Source of the DNA: JAIPJA01 sp964390115
GTDB taxonomy: Bacteria > Patescibacteriota > Patescibacteriia > Patescibacteriales > UBA12465
Direction: 5' to 3'
Length of the DNA stretch: 57,474 nt
Assembly: GCA_964390115.1 (NCBI GenBank)
Contig: CAYMGT010000001.1
Span: 1 to 57,474 of the forward strand
Shown piece by piece: positions 48,844-57,464 of this stretch. How positions within the stretch are numbered: the first letter of the stretch is position 1; every line of letters starts with the position of its first letter. The translations under genes and the position numbers were made by a program. Under the pieces are notes generated by a model. The model searched no databases. It was not told the origin of the DNA and saw only the letters and a list, made by a program, of their open reading frames with translations.

Positions 48844-48876
48844 AAAAAGAATTGTTAAAATTTAACAATTCTTTTT
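48844..48876 (+). terminator. Terminator of rpsF-ssb-rpsR-efp operon
   Basis: GAATTGTTAAA (48849-48859) pairs with TTTAACAATTC (48861-48871), with As before and five Ts after it. The innermost pairs must open to form the loop. Confidence 0.85.
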
Positions 48877-48898
48877 AGTTTTAAACTTTTAAAAATGT

Positions 48899-48904
48899 TA
48901 TAAT
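48899..48904 (+). promoter_or_regulatory. -10 element immediately before O-antigen-ligase-like gene (leaderless start?)
   Basis: TATAAT at 48899-48904, with TG one base upstream (extended -10), places the start site at about 48911, one base from the ATG at 48912. If used, the mRNA would be leaderless. Confidence 0.5.
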
Positions 48905-48911
48905 AATATAT

Positions 48912-50327
48912 ATGGAAATACTAATCATAATTTATTTAAGCTTATATTTGGCTATATCTATTTACCGACCTAGATTGGCATTATTGTTACTATTTTTCTC
49001 CTTACCTTCTTATTTAATACGTTTTACCTTGCTAAGCCTTCCTTTAACTCTGCTAGAGTTACAAATTGTTATTTCTTTTTTAGTTTGGCTTGTGGGTAAT
49101 TATAAAAATTTATATAAAAATCTTAAAACTAAAAAAAATATAAATAATCAATATCCTTTTCAAAATGAAATAATTTTTTGGTTGCTTTCGGTCTTATTAG
49201 CAGTCGCTGTAAGTAATTTTTCAAGTAGTTCTCTTGGTATTTTAAAGGCTTATTTTCTGGAACCGATAATGCTCTATATTTTAATAGTTAATTATTTCTT
49301 TAAAAAAAATGATTGGAAAAAAATTATCTGGTCTCTAACTTTTTCCGCTTTAGCAGTATCCTTAGTTGCAATATATCAATATTTTACGGGTAATTTTATC
49401 TTTAACGATTTTTGGGCCAGAGAAGAAACCAGAAGGGTTGTGTCTTTTTTTGGTTATCCTAATGCAGTTGGTCTTTATTTAGCTCCGATTTTTATGTTAA
49501 GCTTTAGCCTACTAATTGATTACTTTAAAAAAGAAAAACTTTTTAATAACTTAAACTATATACTCGGCTTGATTGTTATTATTTTTTCCATGATAACATC
49601 TATTTCAGCAATATATTTTGCTAAATCTGAAGGCGCTTTAATAGCCTTAACGGTAGCTACAGTTGTTTTTTTGTTTTTTTATAACAAAAAAACCCGTCTT
49701 TTAACCTCCTCTATAGTGGTGATTTTTTTAATTATACTATTTTCTAACACGTCTTACACTGAAAACTTGAAAAGCAAGCTTTATTTACAAGATAAATCTG
49801 GTCAAATTCGTCTAGCTCAATGGTCAGAAACTTGGAAAATGATGTCTGAAGAAAGATTATTAATAAGCGGTGCTGGGCTCAGTAATTATCAAAAATCTGT
49901 AAAACCTTATCATCAGGAAGGTATATTTATTAAAGATTATAATGATTCAAAATGGTTAAATAAAGTTATGTTCAATGATGAATTTAGAAAAAAATCCTGG
50001 CAGCCACTAGAAATTTATTTATATCCACATAATATTTTTTTAAATTTTTGGGTTGAACTGGGATTACTGGGTTTAGTGGTTTACTTAATAATTACTATAA
50101 AATTTTTTTCTAAATTACTTATTTTGTTGAAAAAAAGATACACAAACAAACTTTTAAATCTGGGTCTACTAGCCTCGATGACTACTATTATAGTCCATGG
50201 GCTAGTAGATGTACCGTATTTTAAAAATGATTTAAGTATTTTATTTTGGTTACTTTTATCTTTACTTTCAATTAATATTATAAAACACAACAATGGAAAA
50301 AATGCCGCTGACAAAAGCTATAGCTAG
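48912..50327 (+). CDS. O-antigen ligase/polymerase-like membrane protein
   Basis: This 471-residue integral membrane protein has about 10-12 helices. A Wzy_C-like extracytoplasmic loop contains G-Q-I-R-L-A-Q-W-S-E-T-W, then G-A-G-L-S-N-Y, and then H-N-I-F-L-N-F-W-V-E-L-G-L-L-G, the signature of RfaL/Wzy proteins. Such proteins polymerise or transfer lipid-linked glycans outside the membrane. Its end overlaps the start of the following pseudouridine synthase gene by 35 nt. The true donor and acceptor are unknown. It has a possible leaderless start. Confidence 0.86.
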   Translation: MEILIIIYLSLYLAISIYRPRLALLLLFFSLPSYLIRFTLLSLPLTLLELQIVISFLVWLVGNYKNLYKNLKTKKNINNQYPFQNEIIFWLLSVLLAVAVSNFSSSSLGILKAYFLEPIMLYILIVNYFFKKNDWKKIIWSLTFSALAVSLVAIYQYFTGNFIFNDFWAREETRRVVSFFGYPNAVGLYLAPIFMLSFSLLIDYFKKEKLFNNLNYILGLIVIIFSMITSISAIYFAKSEGALIALTVATVVFLFFYNKKTRLLTSSIVVIFLIILFSNTSYTENLKSKLYLQDKSGQIRLAQWSETWKMMSEERLLISGAGLSNYQKSVKPYHQEGIFIKDYNDSKWLNKVMFNDEFRKKSWQPLEIYLYPHNIFLNFWVELGLLGLVVYLIITIKFFSKLLILLKKRYTNKLLNLGLLASMTTIIVHGLVDVPYFKNDLSILFWLLLSLLSINIIKHNNGKNAADKSYS

Positions 50328-51000
50328 CTCTAATTTATGTTCTCGTAGAAAAGCTGAAGAATTAATTCGTCTAGGATTAGTATTAGTAAACCAAGAAAAG
50401 GCTCAACTAGGAGACCGAGTTAATGTTTCAGATAATATTGTTGTATCAGGTAAAAAAATAACCATAGTAAATGATAAATTTATCTATATAGCGCTTAACA
50501 AGCCAGCATCTTATGTTTGTACAAATAGAATCTTTAAAAATGAAAAAAATATTTTTGAGTTATTGCAAAACAACACTAAACTTATAATTGTTGGACGTTT
50601 AGATAAAGATAGCAAAGGTTTAATTCTTTTGACTTCAGATGGTGACTTAGCCTACAAACTTTCTCATCCCAAATTTAAACATGAAAAAAAATATATTGTG
50701 AAAACAAAAAACCATAACATATCATTCAAAGAAGTTAAACAAAAGTTTTTACAAGGAATTGAAATTGAAAAAGGTAAATTTGCAAAAATGAAATTTATTA
50801 AAGAATTAGATAGATATAAATACGAGATAATTTTAACTCAAGGTTTAAATAGACAAATTAGAAAAATGTTCTTATCTTTTAATATACAAGTTTTAGATAT
50901 TGAAAGATTATCTATTGCTAGCCTTCAATTAAAAAATCTACCCATAGGAAAAAGTAGAAATTTAATCGCTGAAGAAGTTAATTTACTAAAAAATCTGTAA
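50293..51000 (+). CDS. RsuA/RluB-type rRNA pseudouridine synthase
   Basis: This 235-residue enzyme isomerises uridine in rRNA. It has an N-terminal S4 domain (residues 8-48) and a pseudouridine synthase domain with catalytic Asp in GRLDKDSKGLILLTSDG. The later block L-T-Q-G-L-N-R-Q-I-R-K-M is conserved. It is probably the RluB or RluF type, but the target uridine cannot be told. It overlaps the upstream gene by 35 nt; a start at the second Met (50302) would shorten the overlap. Confidence 0.9.
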   Translation: MEKMPLTKAIASSNLCSRRKAEELIRLGLVLVNQEKAQLGDRVNVSDNIVVSGKKITIVNDKFIYIALNKPASYVCTNRIFKNEKNIFELLQNNTKLIIVGRLDKDSKGLILLTSDGDLAYKLSHPKFKHEKKYIVKTKNHNISFKEVKQKFLQGIEIEKGKFAKMKFIKELDRYKYEIILTQGLNRQIRKMFLSFNIQVLDIERLSIASLQLKNLPIGKSRNLIAEEVNLLKNL

Positions 51001-51016
51001 ATAAGCTTTATTAAAC

Positions 51017-51787
51017 CTATCTATTATCATCTACAAAAAACTCATAACCCAGAATTAAAGTGGGGGTAGATAAAAAATACCAAATAACAATGTCATCAAT
51101 AGGAAAAATCATACCCGATAAACTTATTGTTAATAAGTAGTTACCTGGCCACCACCAATGACCAATACTCATTGAAACTATTTCATAAAATAAAAAAACT
51201 AAAGCAAAGAAGGCTATGGTAAATAGGCTTTTTTTAAAAATATGAGGAAATTTTAATAGTAAAAATATAAACGCAGGTAAAAGAAAAATTAAACCAAGTA
51301 AATAATAATCAGTTGCTAATAAGCTAGGGTTATTAAAGAATAGAATATATACTACTATTGATAAAATTAAATATAAAAAAAATAGATATTTAAATTTACG
51401 AGATATATCAAAAAATTTTTTTTCACTATCAAAAAAATACTCATAAAAACTCAGTACCCAAAAGAAGTTTAGAAAAGCAAATAGGATATTTTCCCAAGGT
51501 ATAAGACCAAAAGGACGCATAAATATTGATGAGACATCCCAAGCATTGGCCATTCGAGCTAATAATTCAATTGGTGGAGCAAAAAGTAGAGTGGTTATAA
51601 AAGAAAAGAATAACACCTTAGCTCTAGCTTTTTTTAACCAGTAAAAATTTATTAGTGCAGGAACCGCTAAGACAATTAGTATAGAAGTAAAATAATTTGG
51701 TATAACAAAATATACCACAAAGCTTGCGAAAACTACATAAAGAAATAAAAACAATATTTTATTTTCTTTAGATAAATTTATCTTCAC
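51017..51787 (-). CDS. Lycopene-cyclase-like (CarR/CrtYcd) membrane protein
   Basis: This 256-residue protein has about eight membrane helices. Two segments (F-G-L-I-P-W-E-N-I-L-F-A-F and I-F-P-I-D-D-I-V-I-W-Y-F-L) resemble the paired P-x-E-E motifs of the heterodimeric lycopene cyclase/CarR family. The motif acidic residues are partly replaced (E-N, D-D). A HWWWPGNYLL stretch is unusual. No other carotenoid gene lies nearby, so carotenoid function is inference. It is directly followed upstream by DUF2177 (adjacent, 0 nt). Confidence 0.55.
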   Translation of the reverse strand: MKINLSKENKILFLFLYVVFASFVVYFVIPNYFTSILIVLAVPALINFYWLKKARAKVLFFSFITTLLFAPPIELLARMANAWDVSSIFMRPFGLIPWENILFAFLNFFWVLSFYEYFFDSEKKFFDISRKFKYLFFLYLILSIVVYILFFNNPSLLATDYYLLGLIFLLPAFIFLLLKFPHIFKKSLFTIAFFALVFLFYEIVSMSIGHWWWPGNYLLTISLSGMIFPIDDIVIWYFLSTPTLILGYEFFVDDNR

Positions 51788-52198
51788 TTATTTAATGATA
51801 AGATTGAAAAATAAATAACCAATTAATGAAGTAAGAGACCCTAAAATAGCACCCCAGATCATATCAATTATAACTAGTTTAGTAGGCCATTTCTTAATAG
51901 TTGATAAATTAGTTAAATCATATGTAGCATAAGAAATTAAACCGAAAATAGCTCCATATATTCCCACATTAGAAAAATCAGCTACTCCATGGGCGGGTTC
52001 TATAACAAAAATGAATAAACCCAATACGAATAATATATAAAAAATAATAGCTGGACCTATTTTAAAATCTAAGTTTATAACATCCTTTAAACTTTTTTGA
52101 TATAATTTAGCTGAAATTAAACCCAGCCAAATCATGTCGATAATAAAAAAAGCTGACAAAGTAAAAAGATATACACTTATTAACTGTAATGAAATCAT
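51788..52198 (-). CDS. DUF2177 membrane protein
   Basis: This 136-residue protein has about four membrane helices, with the family pattern D-M-I-W-L-G, then A-T-Y-D-L-T-N-L-S-T and W-P-x-x-L-x-x-x-D-M-I-W-G. Function is not established. It ends exactly where the lycopene-cyclase-like gene begins, so the two form one transcription unit. Confidence 0.87.
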   Translation of the reverse strand: MISLQLISVYLFTLSAFFIIDMIWLGLISAKLYQKSLKDVINLDFKIGPAIIFYILFVLGLFIFVIEPAHGVADFSNVGIYGAIFGLISYATYDLTNLSTIKKWPTKLVIIDMIWGAILGSLTSLIGYLFFNLIIK

Positions 52199-52272
52199 AT
52201 TTTTAAGATTATTTTTTAAACCTATTTCTAATACTTATTATAACAAAAAAAATATAATAAATAAATCGTAAG

Positions 52273-52752
52273 TTAATTAATTATAATTAATTCAGACTCC
52301 TCAGTAACTTTACACTCATCAGCAACGCCCTGTCTAATTTCCACCACCATATTTACCTCACCATAGCTTTTATATTCAGTTAACGTATTTAATTGACTAG
52401 TTAGCACTTTACCCTGCTCAATATTAACAACTCTATTGTCTTTTAAATAAATAATATCTAAAGGAAACTTCATGCCTCTCATAACAAAGTTCCTTTTTTT
52501 ATAATTTGGAAATATAAATAACATACCCTGATGTTTTTCCATAACCTCTCTATCGCTAAGACCTTTATACCAACCACTTGGTGATGAGACTGGTTCTAAA
52601 TTAAAATAACAATCGCCCAAACTTACTTTAATTAAGTAGTTATCATCAATTAAGTTATTTTTTTTATAAATTAAAAAAAATAAAAATACTATTAATATAA
52701 CAACAGCTAAAATATAATAAGTTAATCTTTTTTTAGAAATTTTCTTTTTCAT
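52273..52752 (-). CDS. DUF192 protein with N-terminal membrane anchor
   Basis: This 159-residue protein has one membrane helix (about 12-28) and a DUF192 domain. The motifs are G-L-S-D-R, G-M-L-F-I-F, F-V-M-R-G-M-K-F-P-L-D-I-I-Y-L and V-V-E-I-R-Q-G-V-A-D. The domain is a small beta-barrel found in many secreted or membrane-tethered proteins, role not known. It lies downstream of tRNA-Gly on the opposite strand. Confidence 0.88.
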   Translation of the reverse strand: MKKKISKKRLTYYILAVVILIVFLFFLIYKKNNLIDDNYLIKVSLGDCYFNLEPVSSPSGWYKGLSDREVMEKHQGMLFIFPNYKKRNFVMRGMKFPLDIIYLKDNRVVNIEQGKVLTSQLNTLTEYKSYGEVNMVVEIRQGVADECKVTEESELIIIN

Positions 52753-52822
52753 ATAATACTAATAGTATATCAATTAAAGTTGACTAAACCAATTTTTTGC
52801 TTTATCATATAAATTACAATTA

Positions 52823-52895
52823 GCGGGTATCGTATAATGGTTTTTTATGTCAGCCTTCCAAGCTGAAGATGGGGGTTCGATTCCCCCTACCCGCT
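52823..52895 (+). tRNA. tRNA-Gly(UCC)
   Basis: Acceptor GCGGGTA/TACCCGC and anticodon stem TCAGC/GCTGA with loop C-T-TCC-A-A. The T-arm is GGGGG-TTCGATT-CCCCC, and the discriminator is U. CCA is not encoded. The D-arm is weak (GTATAATGGTTTTTTATG). It reads GGA and GGG. Confidence 0.93.
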
Positions 52896-52910
52896 CAGCT
52901 ATGTATATAT

Positions 52911-52939
52911 AAAAAAGCACTATTTTACTAGTGTTTTTT
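52911..52939 (+). terminator. Terminator after tRNA-Gly
   Basis: AAAAAGCACTA (52912-52922) pairs with TAGTGTTTTTT (52929-52939) with one G-U, around TTTTAC. Confidence 0.83.
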
Positions 52940-52999
52940 GTTATTTATTATATATTTTAAAATAACTATAATCGAAATAAAAAACCAGATAATCAAAAA

Positions 53000-53431
53000 C
53001 TATAGTCCGATATTGCTTTTTAAGCCTTTATAGCTTCCCGAATCGGGAAAATTATTCTTAATCAAATTAACAAATTTTGAATCAAAGCCTAATTTTTCAA
53101 GATCATCAATTAATATCATTCTTACATCTCGAATTTCTTCTGTATCTATATCTGTTGTTTTTCCCAAAGAACCGCTAACCTCATCAACAAGAAACATAAT
53201 ATGCAAAACATAAATATCGTCTCTAAAATAATCATTAACGTATAATAGCTTATTGATTTTTACATATAAACCGGTTTCTTCTCGCATTTCCCTAATCAAA
53301 CAATTTTCAAGTGTTTCGCCTTTTTCAAGTGTTCCTCCTGGAAGAGCCCACTTTCGCCCAGAATTAACATTCTAATCCAGAAGTAATATCTTATTATTTT
53401 TAACTAAAACTCCTGTTGGGCGTATTTTCAT
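53000..53431 (-). pseudogene. Nudix hydrolase interrupted by one amber stop codon
   Basis: From an ATG at 53431 the frame encodes M-K-I-R-P-T-G-V-L-V and so on, but meets TAG at codon 20 (53374-53372). It then continues without any frameshift through W-A-L-P-G-G-T-L-E-K-G-E, the complete Nudix box (GGTLEKGE..REMREETGL), to the stop at 53000. Where the stop falls, Nudix proteins often have Gln or a similar residue (L-L-L-D-Q), so a single C-to-T change CAG to TAG would explain it. The intact remainder argues for a recent mutation, population variation or sequencing error. An internal start at Met in IREMREE would give only 99 residues without the box, so a truncated active form is unlikely. 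It closes the glycan operon. Confidence 0.82.
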
Positions 53432-53465
53432 AAAATATAAATTAAAATTAATTTATTCTACTTAA

Positions 53466-54170
53466 TTAATTATGATTACCAAATTCATATTCAACAATTT
53501 TTTTTCTTACAGATCCACAAATAAGAACATAAAAAGTTAATTTAAGCCATTTTAGAATAACTTTAACCCTTCCCTCTCTTTCAAGTCTACGTGGTGAATA
53601 ATACACAAAAGTAGAATTGATCATTTTTATTTTATTTTTTTTAAATATCTTATAAGTATAATCATAATCTTCTGCAACTAACAAACTCTCATCAAAACCA
53701 CCAATTTCAAAATGAACTTTTTTGTTGGATAAAATAGCCACGCCAATTGAAGTTGGGCGTATACATTGACTAATTTTAAATAAAAAATTTAAGGCCGTAG
53801 TAAAAAATTTATAAAAATATCCTTTTTTTTTAATTTTAATATAAAAGCCCGCTGCCTTTAAATTTTTTTTTTCTACTTCCCTTACTGTATTCTTTAAAAA
53901 ATCCTCTGGTATTTCGCTATCAGCATCTAAAAATAAAAACCATTCGCCCTGAGCTTTTTTAGCTCCGTTATTTCTTTGACAAGCTGGTCGTCTCTTTTTA
54001 CTGCTCACTAAAATACAACCAAATTTTTTAGCTATTTGTTGTGTCCCGTCTTCAGAATTTGCATCAGACACAATAATTTCATAATTTTTAAAATCTTGAC
54101 TCCTTATTGATTCTAATAATTTAGGTAGAGTACATTCTTCATTTAAAGTTGGTATTATTATTGACAACAT
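53466..54170 (-). CDS. Family 2 glycosyltransferase
   Basis: This 234-residue GT-A enzyme starts LSIIIPTLNEECTLPKLLESI, with the nucleotide-binding D-A-N-S-E-D-G and the metal-binding D-A-D in F-L-D-A-D-S-E-I-P. The later G-G-F-D-E-x-L-x-x-A-E-D-Y-D segment carries the catalytic E-D. A hydrophobic C-terminus may bind membrane. It transfers a sugar from a nucleotide-sugar donor; acceptor unknown. It is 4 nt after the glycoside-hydrolase-like gene. Confidence 0.9.
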   Translation of the reverse strand: MLSIIIPTLNEECTLPKLLESIRSQDFKNYEIIVSDANSEDGTQQIAKKFGCILVSSKKRRPACQRNNGAKKAQGEWFLFLDADSEIPEDFLKNTVREVEKKNLKAAGFYIKIKKKGYFYKFFTTALNFLFKISQCIRPTSIGVAILSNKKVHFEIGGFDESLLVAEDYDYTYKIFKKNKIKMINSTFVYYSPRRLEREGRVKVILKWLKLTFYVLICGSVRKKIVEYEFGNHN

Positions 54171-54174
54171 TACT

Positions 54175-55188
54175 TTATTTCTTAAATATTTCTTTAGCTA
54201 CTTCCCAGTACGCTTCATTGCCCATTTCCTTCTGTAAATACCACCACTCCAAACCCCAGAGATAAATGTTTTTAAACTTAGTGTTAATTGCAGTTTGTAA
54301 ATTACCTTTAAATTGTTTAACGCTTAAAGACTTATCAATCTCTTCTTGATTCATTTCTGACATTTTCCCCTTAGATACCCATGGCTCTGCCTGTAACTCC
54401 ATGATCATGATATCATCTGTTTTAATATTAAATAAGCGACTCTTGTAGACATAATGCTTAAAACCAAAGGGGTAGCGAATAAATCCAAAATTTGAATTAT
54501 GCACAACTCTATACATTGTAATCCCCAAAATATCACCTAATCTTCTTTCTTTTTTCCAGGTACTTAATTCACCTGAGGCTGAAATAATTATTGGTCTTTT
54601 GTCCAGATTTTTAAGCAAAGAAACCTCTTTCTTTAGTATTTCTTCGTCTAACTTGGGACAAACACCAAAACTACCTAGATATGGCTCATTTTCTACCTGC
54701 CAATACTTAACACTGCTATTCTCCTTATATCTATCAACAGTCTGAGCTATATAATCTAGTAATTTTTCATCTCTCTTGATTTGACTAACATTATTTGTCC
54801 AGGTGGGAAAGTGGCACTCGGGCCAACGAGGCAACCTATAACCCACGTTAATTACAAAATTAACCCCTCTCTTCTCCCCCTCTTCAATGATATAGTCATA
54901 AATTGAATAATCATAAACCCCTGCCTGTTTTTCCACCTCATCCCAATATATTGGTAAACGAATATTTTTTATATCTAAATCATTTAATGTTTCTAAATAA
55001 AGATCCTGCCAGCTCAAGTTTAATTCTTTAGCGAACTTAGTAGAAAAGGTTACACCAAAATAATTTATTGGTGCTTCAAGATTAATTTCTTTAGGATAGT
55101 GTTTGGCAACCTTAAACAACCACCATAAAAAAATAAGTAAAATAATACAAATAATAAATATAATCATTTTTTTATTGTTTTTTTTCAT
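54175..55188 (-). CDS. Membrane-anchored glycoside hydrolase-like (clan GH-A) protein
   Basis: This 337-residue protein has an N-terminal membrane anchor (about 8-26) and a TIM-barrel of clan GH-A type. Glu168 in Y-W-Q-V-E-N-E-P fits the acid/base and Glu264 in I-M-I-M-E-L-Q-A-E-P-W fits the nucleophile. Both are present, so the protein may be active outside the cell against a beta-linked glycan. GH5- or GH39-like relatives are possible. It is directly adjacent (0 nt) to the EamA gene on the same strand. Confidence 0.83.
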   Translation of the reverse strand: MKKNNKKMIIFIICIILLIFLWWLFKVAKHYPKEINLEAPINYFGVTFSTKFAKELNLSWQDLYLETLNDLDIKNIRLPIYWDEVEKQAGVYDYSIYDYIIEEGEKRGVNFVINVGYRLPRWPECHFPTWTNNVSQIKRDEKLLDYIAQTVDRYKENSSVKYWQVENEPYLGSFGVCPKLDEEILKKEVSLLKNLDKRPIIISASGELSTWKKERRLGDILGITMYRVVHNSNFGFIRYPFGFKHYVYKSRLFNIKTDDIMIMELQAEPWVSKGKMSEMNQEEIDKSLSVKQFKGNLQTAINTKFKNIYLWGLEWWYLQKEMGNEAYWEVAKEIFKK

Positions 55189-56121
55189 TTACTTAGAGAG
55201 GAAATATAAGCCTAGAAATATAAACAAAACTGCAAAAGTTTTTTGTAAAATAATATTTCTGGAAATATTTTCTTTAATAATTTTAGGAAAAAATATAGTA
55301 GAAATAATCCCTAGTATTATTATAAAGACATATTGAACACCTTGCAAGGCGCTAACTAGAGCTACCGAATGTAAACTTATAGCAAAATTCTGCAAAAAGA
55401 AACCACCAGCTGATAAACCCTGATTAAAAACAAAAATTCCCGCCTTTTTCTTTTTCATACCCGTAATAGCAGAAAATATTTTATGTCTAGATTTCTTAGA
55501 AATTAGTAGAAATAAAACCAACAGAAAACTTCCTCCCCTCATCCATATAAACGCACTCATAAACTCCTGATTATTAAAAGCAATTTTATTTCCAACAAAA
55601 AACATAGCGAAAAACAAAGCTGCTCCCAAAGAAACTAAAATGGCTTTAAAATTTTCTTGTTTTTTCAATTTAAATTTTATTAATACTTTTTCCCACCTAT
55701 TTTTTTCCTCAGGTATCCATGAAATTAAAAAAGTTCCTATTAAAAGTAGGGTTATTGCTAGCCATTGGTAAGCACTAAACCTTTCATTTAAGAATAAAAC
55801 TGACAATATAAGGGTAAAAACAGGCACTAGACCACCTATAAGGAGTAATACTTTAGAAGCTTCACCCTCTTTTAAAGCATAGTAGAAAAGTAACAGGGCT
55901 AAGGGGAAAAACGCCCCAATAACTAGATTAAAAAATAAAAGCTCTACACCTGGCCATAATAAAAACCAAGGGGCTAATAAAAAAACCACTAAACCTAAAA
56001 CACCAACCAAAAAAGTATAAGCTCTGCTACTAGGTAAGACCTTGTCTAGTAAAAATTTATCAAATATATTAACTAAAGCTAATATAAAATACGCTAAAAT
56101 TGCTAATACTAGCCAATTCAT
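55189..56121 (-). CDS. EamA/DMT-family transporter
   Basis: This 310-residue protein has ten membrane helices in two EamA repeats. It carries the typical L-x-G-x-x-P-x-x-x-L-x-L-S and L-N-E-R-F-x-x-x-Q-W-L-A-I-x-L-I-L-I-G segments. Such transporters move small metabolites or, in some cases, lipid-linked sugars. Given its place inside a glycan operon it may export a glycan precursor (inference). It lies 20 nt downstream of the MGDG-synthase-like gene. Confidence 0.88.
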   Translation of the reverse strand: MNWLVLAILAYFILALVNIFDKFLLDKVLPSSRAYTFLVGVLGLVVFLLAPWFLLWPGVELLFFNLVIGAFFPLALLLFYYALKEGEASKVLLLIGGLVPVFTLILSVLFLNERFSAYQWLAITLLLIGTFLISWIPEEKNRWEKVLIKFKLKKQENFKAILVSLGAALFFAMFFVGNKIAFNNQEFMSAFIWMRGGSFLLVLFLLISKKSRHKIFSAITGMKKKKAGIFVFNQGLSAGGFFLQNFAISLHSVALVSALQGVQYVFIIILGIISTIFFPKIIKENISRNIILQKTFAVLFIFLGLYFLSK

Positions 56122-56141
56122 AAATTATTTTTAATTATTAA

Positions 56142-57464
56142 TTACAATAAATGAATGTCATCAATTTCCTTTACTTTGTTGTTTAAAACAATATTTTCTA
56201 TATTCTCAGTTCCTGTATTAGGAGCATCTAAAAAACCTTGCATAGCCGCTTCAGCTAACCAACCTGAACGAAGCCAGTCAAAAAGCCATTGATCGGTAAA
56301 ATTCACTTTTTCACTGTCAATACCAGCTCCAATAGCTAAAAGCCACTCTCTATTATAGTGCTCTTGTGACCCTATGGGTTCTGACATAATAATAGGTATT
56401 CCTAGTCCGGAATAGAACGTAAGCTCTGAGGGTTTAGTCCATAAAATATCAGTTGTTCGTAAAACTTGATTAAATTCTTTAAAATATTCTACTTTATTTT
56501 CATTATAAACAATTTTCACAGACTTAGTATTAGGGCATAAATTTTCTACATTTTTTTTAAAAAAACTATATACATCTAGGCGACTACCGGCTATTAAATT
56601 TAATTTCATTTCATTTTTTTCTATTTCTTTTTGTAAACTCTTTAATATCTCAACACCAAGATCTCTTTGTGCGCCTGCGCCACCAACAGCAAAAGTAATT
56701 GTCAGTGGTCTTTTTATTTTAGCCTTGTAATCAACTGGTCCTAAATAATCTTCAATTAATTTTTTATATTTTTTTCTATAAACTCCCGTTGGATCTAGAT
56801 TAATAATTCTTTCTTGTAAATCTTTTTTTAAAATATTTTTATTATTTCCAATATTTTCACTAGGAAGGGGAAAGCCGCTAATAAAGATATTGTCATCTTT
56901 TACACCATATAGTTTTAATCTTTCCTTAACTCGTTTATTCGGTACTAAGTATTTAATTTTAGATTCTTTTGGTTTAAGTGGCGCCCAAGCCCGTGAAATA
57001 TCTGCATCACAAACAATACAATATATTTCGCCCATATAATTATAGTATTCAGCAAAATAAGCACTAACAAAAAAAGAGGTAACTAGGGGTAGTGGATTTT
57101 TGTTTAATTTATCAATCAATTTTTTACCTAAACCTTTTTTTATTTTTTTATAAAAAAATTTTTGCTGAAAAGATGGTTTTGAAAGATCTCTTTTGGGATA
57201 AAAATTATCAATTTTTTGAAAATAATCCATAACAGAAAAAACTAAGTCTCCTACAATTGGCAGTTTCTTGAAATAAGATATAAACTCATAACCCCTCTTG
57301 TTTCCTTCCCAACTTTTTTTTTCTTGTAAATCTATACCTTCATAGTTATTAGCTGTAACTATACCATTATAACTAAGCGGTATTAGTGGATAAGCGGCTC
57401 TTTGATGCCCGTATCCCATGTCCACAGCTATTAAATGAATTTTTTTTTCTAACTTATTATTCAT
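56142..57464 (-). CDS. MurG/MGDG-synthase-like glycosyltransferase (GT-B)
   Basis: This 440-residue protein has the GT-B pattern. The N-terminal G-Y-G-H-Q-R-A resembles the G-x-G-H loop of MurG/MGDG synthases. A V-P-N-K-R-V-K-E-R-L-x-x-x-G linker region with I-F-I-S-G-F-P-L follows. The C-terminal half has F-A-V-G-G-A-G-A-Q-R-D and the donor-binding block S-E-L-T-F-Y-S-G-L-G-I-P-I-I-M-S-E-P-I-G-S-Q-E with H-Y-N. It may glycosylate a lipid or a cell-wall intermediate (inference). It is the first gene of a tightly packed operon (gaps 20, 0 and 4 nt). Confidence 0.8.
   Translation of the reverse strand: MNNKLEKKIHLIAVDMGYGHQRAAYPLIPLSYNGIVTANNYEGIDLQEKKSWEGNKRGYEFISYFKKLPIVGDLVFSVMDYFQKIDNFYPKRDLSKPSFQQKFFYKKIKKGLGKKLIDKLNKNPLPLVTSFFVSAYFAEYYNYMGEIYCIVCDADISRAWAPLKPKESKIKYLVPNKRVKERLKLYGVKDDNIFISGFPLPSENIGNNKNILKKDLQERIINLDPTGVYRKKYKKLIEDYLGPVDYKAKIKRPLTITFAVGGAGAQRDLGVEILKSLQKEIEKNEMKLNLIAGSRLDVYSFFKKNVENLCPNTKSVKIVYNENKVEYFKEFNQVLRTTDILWTKPSELTFYSGLGIPIIMSEPIGSQEHYNREWLLAIGAGIDSEKVNFTDQWLFDWLRSGWLAEAAMQGFLDAPNTGTENIENIVLNNKVKEIDDIHLL

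Noticed and set aside
53372..53374. Recoding of TAG as glutamine in this genome
   Set aside because: TAG ends several ordinary genes here (glyS, ychF, the RNA methylase), so general reassignment is not supported.
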